Positions 61,058-64,000 of a stretch of 64,000 bases of DNA are shown in pieces. Position 1 is the first letter of the stretch. Each line of letters starts with the position of its first letter. The stretch is from Halosimplex halophilum. Its GTDB lineage: Archaea > Halobacteriota > Halobacteria > Halobacteriales > Haloarculaceae. Location: assembly GCF_004698125.1 (NCBI RefSeq), contig NZ_ML214297.1, forward strand, positions 868,001-932,000, given 5' to 3'. Position numbers and translations under genes: made by a program. The notes under the pieces are model-generated. The model saw only the letters and a list, made by a program, of their open reading frames with translations, searched no databases and was not told where the DNA came from.

Positions 61058-61777
61058 ATGGCAACCAACGCAGCGGACGGATTTAGGAGTACCGCCAACC
61101 AGACCACCCACTCGAAAGAAGACGCCCTCGACGAGGTCGAGTTCGAACTGCTGTTTGAGGGCGCCAGCAGCCTCGACGACTATTACGGGATCCAGGCCCA
61201 GTTCGTCATCCTCGTCCTCGGTCGCCTCGGTCTCCGCCGGGGCGAACTCTGCCACATGCGGGAGTCGTGGGTCGACTGGCGCAACGAGGAGATCTGCATC
61301 CCGCGCCAGCAGGACTGCCACGGCGAGCGCCAGGGCGACGGCCCGTGCGGCTACTGCAAGCAGCTCGCCCGCCAGCGCGCTGAGGTCAACGAGGGGATCT
61401 CGTACGAGCGCGCCCTCGAAGACGTGTGGAAAGCCAAGACCGACGCGGCGGCCCGCGGTGTCTACTTCGGGTTCGACCCGCGCGTCCAGCTGTTCATCGA
61501 GCGGTTTTTCGACCGCTTCGACTCCTGGACGTGGTCGGCGACGGCCATCAACCGCCGGGTCGACAAGGCCGCCGCGGCCGCCGACGGCGTCTCCGTCGAC
61601 GAGGTCCGACCCCACAGCCTCCGGGCGACGGCGGCGACGAACCTGGCGGGGAAGGGCGCTGATATGCATAGTCTGATGCAGTTCTTTGGCTGGGCCCAGC
61701 CGGAGACCGCCGAGTTCTACATCGCGCGGAACTCGACGGCGACCGCCCGGCAGCTCGACGCGATCCACCAGGGGTAG
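61058..61777 (+). CDS. Tyrosine recombinase / integrase (right), short
   Basis: A 239-residue recombinase. Catalytic residues are visible: Arg60/61 in LGRLGLRRGELCHM, His186 and Arg189 in RPHSLRATAATNL, Trp212 in FFGWAQPE and Tyr221 in EFYIARN. Cys residues at about 80, 87, 97 and 100 form a possible zinc site. The N-terminal core-binding domain is missing or very short, so it may be a partial enzyme or one of the short haloarchaeal type. A longer in-frame start exists at 60950. Confidence 0.8.
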   Translation: MATNAADGFRSTANQTTHSKEDALDEVEFELLFEGASSLDDYYGIQAQFVILVLGRLGLRRGELCHMRESWVDWRNEEICIPRQQDCHGERQGDGPCGYCKQLARQRAEVNEGISYERALEDVWKAKTDAAARGVYFGFDPRVQLFIERFFDRFDSWTWSATAINRRVDKAAAAADGVSVDEVRPHSLRATAATNLAGKGADMHSLMQFFGWAQPETAEFYIARNSTATARQLDAIHQG

Positions 61778-61870
61778 GCCCGCGACTCGTTTTTTCGCGA
61801 CCTTTCTTTCAGACGGGGACGGCGAGAAGCGCCCGACCAGAGCCGCCTACAGGACTGACCGATTAGTCCG

Positions 61871-62737
61871 TTAGAGATAGCCCAAAGCTTCGAGTTGATC
61901 ACCAACATCGGCAGAGTCGATTTTTGACCCACTACCGTCCCGAATCGTGCGGCGTTGATCTGTCGGAACAACGTGCCATGGCACCGTGCGGAGGATCTCG
62001 TGTTGGAACCCATAGGGATGGCCGTAGAAACCTGCAATTCCAACATTCGGGAGCAACGGTTCGCCCAGGAGTTCGCCGTGATCTGCGGTGATCACGGTCT
62101 TCCCTAATTCCGCGTCGATTACTGGTCTGATCGCTTCTTGAACGATCTCAAAGTTCTCTCGATATGCCTTTTGAACCAGTTCTTGTGACACCCCATTGCG
62201 AGATATCGCCTTCTGGAGTGGTTCTCTCTCGAACGAGATCTCCTGCCCCGTCTGCCCAAGGTAAGGCGCATGAGGCTGCATATAGTGCGCTAACACCCGC
62301 TTTTCTGGGTACTCGGCAGCAACCTCCAAGACACGATCTGTGACTCGTTCTGGGTCGGTTAATTCGCGTGCTTCGTCATCTGGTTCTACCCACTCAAAAT
62401 GGTGGACACGTAACCCGACCTCATCCGCTAATTCCCTGTAAAACGGATTCGTAGCTACGATGACGAGGTCATCATAATCGCCCACGAAGTTGCCCCGAAC
62501 CCACTCCTCGCTCGTCGAGCCTCGTGACCACACCTTTCGAAGGTCGCCGTCGATCTCGCAGTGTTTCTCAAAAACATCGTAACGGCAGGCATCTAAGACG
62601 AGTAGAACATCCCAATCCCTGGTATGGATATTGACCCCATTTGTATCAAACGGTGGATTTTGTCTCACCTTCCGTTCCCTCCAGAACTCTGTCGCTGTAA
62701 CTTTCGGGTTCTTAATCGCAAATGTAAGTTGGCCCAT
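61871..62737 (-). CDS. Sulfatase/alkaline-phosphatase-superfamily protein
   Basis: A 288-residue protein with the metal-binding core DVLLVLDACRYDVFEKHCE, HYMQPHAPYLGQTGQEISFE and VITADHGELLGEP (Asp-His ligands). This is the alkaline phosphatase/sulfatase superfamily, often found in haloarchaeal glycan-related islands. GC content is clearly lower than in the host core, a sign of transfer. An ATG at 62746 is also possible. Confidence 0.75.
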   Translation of the reverse strand: MGQLTFAIKNPKVTATEFWRERKVRQNPPFDTNGVNIHTRDWDVLLVLDACRYDVFEKHCEIDGDLRKVWSRGSTSEEWVRGNFVGDYDDLVIVATNPFYRELADEVGLRVHHFEWVEPDDEARELTDPERVTDRVLEVAAEYPEKRVLAHYMQPHAPYLGQTGQEISFEREPLQKAISRNGVSQELVQKAYRENFEIVQEAIRPVIDAELGKTVITADHGELLGEPLLPNVGIAGFYGHPYGFQHEILRTVPWHVVPTDQRRTIRDGSGSKIDSADVGDQLEALGYL

Positions 62738-62779
62738 ACCCACCATTTGGCAGGTATCGCGGCTGCTTTCCTAATATAG

Positions 62780-64000
62780 TTACGCCCAGTTGGGAAGGTC
62801 GACCGCCTCGTTCCAACTTGACCCGTCCGATACGACAAGCTCCCCGTTCCCGTCGCCGTCGGGGTCCCACGATGGCGAGGCCCATGCCATCGAACGGTTG
62901 ATGTGAGCGGGCGCAGAGTCGAACGCGGGCATGTTCGGCCCGAACGACAGGTCGCCAGTTTCGGCGTAGATCGTCGACACAGTCCCAACGATCTCGACGT
63001 TGTCGACGTGCCCCGTCGAGTCAGGCTGGAGGTTGAGGAATGAATCGGCGCGTCGGATCGTCCCACCACGAATGTTGGTATCGTACCAGCCCCCGTCCGA
63101 TTCGACCTTCAGCACGTCTCCGTTCTGAAGCCCGTCTTTCTGGAGGTCGAACGTACCAAGCTCGACATCGCATCGTTCGACGGTCCCACCGCTGGGGACG
63201 CGGATCGCAGCGTTTAGCGATGCATCGTTGGTTTGCCCCCCAAGGTCGACCGTCGTGTCGGCCAGTAGCCCGCCGACCTTGAGGATTGCAGCGCAGTCAA
63301 CACCAGACACGTTCGAAATCGACGATCCGTGCAATTCCGCCGCCACATTGACGGGATTTTCCCCGTTCTTGGTGACGATGTTGTCGATGGTGACGTTTCT
63401 GACGGGCTGCATGATCGTCACGCCCCGCTCGTTGTTCGAGACGACGTTTTCCACGGTGATGTTACTGAAGTCCTTGAACGAGCTTGCCCCGAGACCGAAA
63501 CCAAGCGAGACGGCCGCGCTCCCCTGCAATCCGTCCTTGTGCATCACGGTGCCTATCGTGATATCCTCGACGATACTATTTCCGTACTGCCAGACACGGA
63601 CAGCGTTACCAGATCCGTCTTGAGATGAACGCCGACGGATGTTTTCGAACGTGACGTTTCGCACGGGGCCGCCAGACCCGTCCATCAGATGCTCGTCGTA
63701 GTCGTTCGCCGAGGTCATGTCGTCGCCCGTGCGACCATCGAAGTCACGGATAGTGACGTTGTCCGCGGGACCGAGGACTTTGATGCCGTCCATGTTGTCG
63801 GTCTCGCCGTTCTGCCACCACGTGATCCCGCTTGCCGACGACTCCGTGACACCCTCGATTTTTCCGCCCCAGGCGTTCGTATTCCGCACGATCCCCCTCC
63901 CGTGCATGTGGAGGTTGTCGACGTTGTAGAACCGAAATCCGAGGTTGACCAGCGCATCGGATGTTGAACGTGCAATCTCGGTCTGGTTGAGGTTGTTTCC
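62780..64000 (-). CDS. Right-handed beta-helix protein (partial)
   Basis: The frame is open to the right edge, so the N terminus is missing; about 406 residues are visible. Repeated rungs such as NVTFENIRRR, DITIGTVMHKDG, NITVENVVSNN and NVTIDNIVTKNG mark a parallel beta-helix. It ends GELVVSDGSSWNEAVDLPNW, an ending common in phage tail-spike proteins. It could be a secreted glycan-active protein or a viral spike; the missing start would decide. Confidence 0.7.
   Translation of the reverse strand, partial: GNNLNQTEIARSTSDALVNLGFRFYNVDNLHMHGRGIVRNTNAWGGKIEGVTESSASGITWWQNGETDNMDGIKVLGPADNVTIRDFDGRTGDDMTSANDYDEHLMDGSGGPVRNVTFENIRRRSSQDGSGNAVRVWQYGNSIVEDITIGTVMHKDGLQGSAAVSLGFGLGASSFKDFSNITVENVVSNNERGVTIMQPVRNVTIDNIVTKNGENPVNVAAELHGSSISNVSGVDCAAILKVGGLLADTTVDLGGQTNDASLNAAIRVPSGGTVERCDVELGTFDLQKDGLQNGDVLKVESDGGWYDTNIRGGTIRRADSFLNLQPDSTGHVDNVEIVGTVSTIYAETGDLSFGPNMPAFDSAPAHINRSMAWASPSWDPDGDGNGELVVSDGSSWNEAVDLPNWA

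Noticed and set aside
1-64000. CRISPR array, rRNA or tRNA genes
   Set aside because: No regularly spaced repeat-spacer pattern and no recognisable structural RNA was found by reading both strands.

Overview
The window is chromosomal DNA of a haloarchaeon (class Halobacteria). Base composition is GC-rich, encoded proteins are strongly acidic, many genes look leaderless with a TATA-like box about 25-35 bp before the start codon, and several genes are typical of the group (DpsA, Bat-type HTH, TrmB, GfcR, haloarchaeal polyhydroxyalkanoate genes, ADP-forming acetate-CoA ligase). The exact genus cannot be fixed from the sequence.

Positions 1-40305 are host core genome. In order they hold: a cut-off receiver-like protein, OsmC-like, PRC-barrel, thioredoxin, CNNM/CBS and DUF457-type membrane proteins, a Tat-exported beta-helix protein, thrC, two HTH regulators, a CDP-alcohol phosphatidyltransferase, a biotin locus (bioB, then bioF-bioD), a glutamate-cysteine ligase-like gene, a phosphotransacetylase-like gene joined to acd, a YbaK-type deacylase, dpsA, a small gene behind a DtxR/SirR-type operator, a Gfo/Idh oxidoreductase and an S41-like peptidase. 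A reductase, propionyl-CoA carboxylase and ketothiolase cluster (phaB-pccB-pccX-bktB alpha-bktB beta, 25264-29657, minus strand) supplies PHA precursors; the carboxylase needs biotin, whose synthesis genes lie about 10 kb away. A sugar section follows (TrmB, glucose dehydrogenase with a TrmB-like operator, Gfo/Idh, HAD phosphatase, GfcR), then an MFS transporter, an HD-domain protein and a peroxiredoxin.

Positions about 40400-61800 are an integrated virus-like element lying between two tyrosine recombinase genes (40471-41757 and 61058-61777). Its left half is a tightly overlapping minus-strand operon of very small proteins, many with CxxC knuckles, behind a winged-helix repressor with repeated operator sites. 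Next come an Orc1/Cdc6-type initiator flanked by matching 22-bp repeats, two membrane proteins, a second small-protein operon (SWIM finger), a divergent operon with a J-domain-like protein, and a complete-looking siphovirus-type tail module (60853 down to 52628): Ig-like protein, tail tube, tail assembly chaperone with a classical -1 slippery site GGGAAAC, tape measure, distal tail, baseplate hub, and a tail-tip protein carrying an eight-blade PQQ-type beta-propeller. No terminase, portal, protease or capsid gene is visible. The element is therefore either a decayed provirus or a headless tail particle (archaeal tailocin-like). This is the most interesting part of the window.

Positions about 61870-64000 hold a lower-GC sulfatase-like gene and a beta-helix protein that runs off the right edge, probably a separately acquired surface-glycan or island segment.
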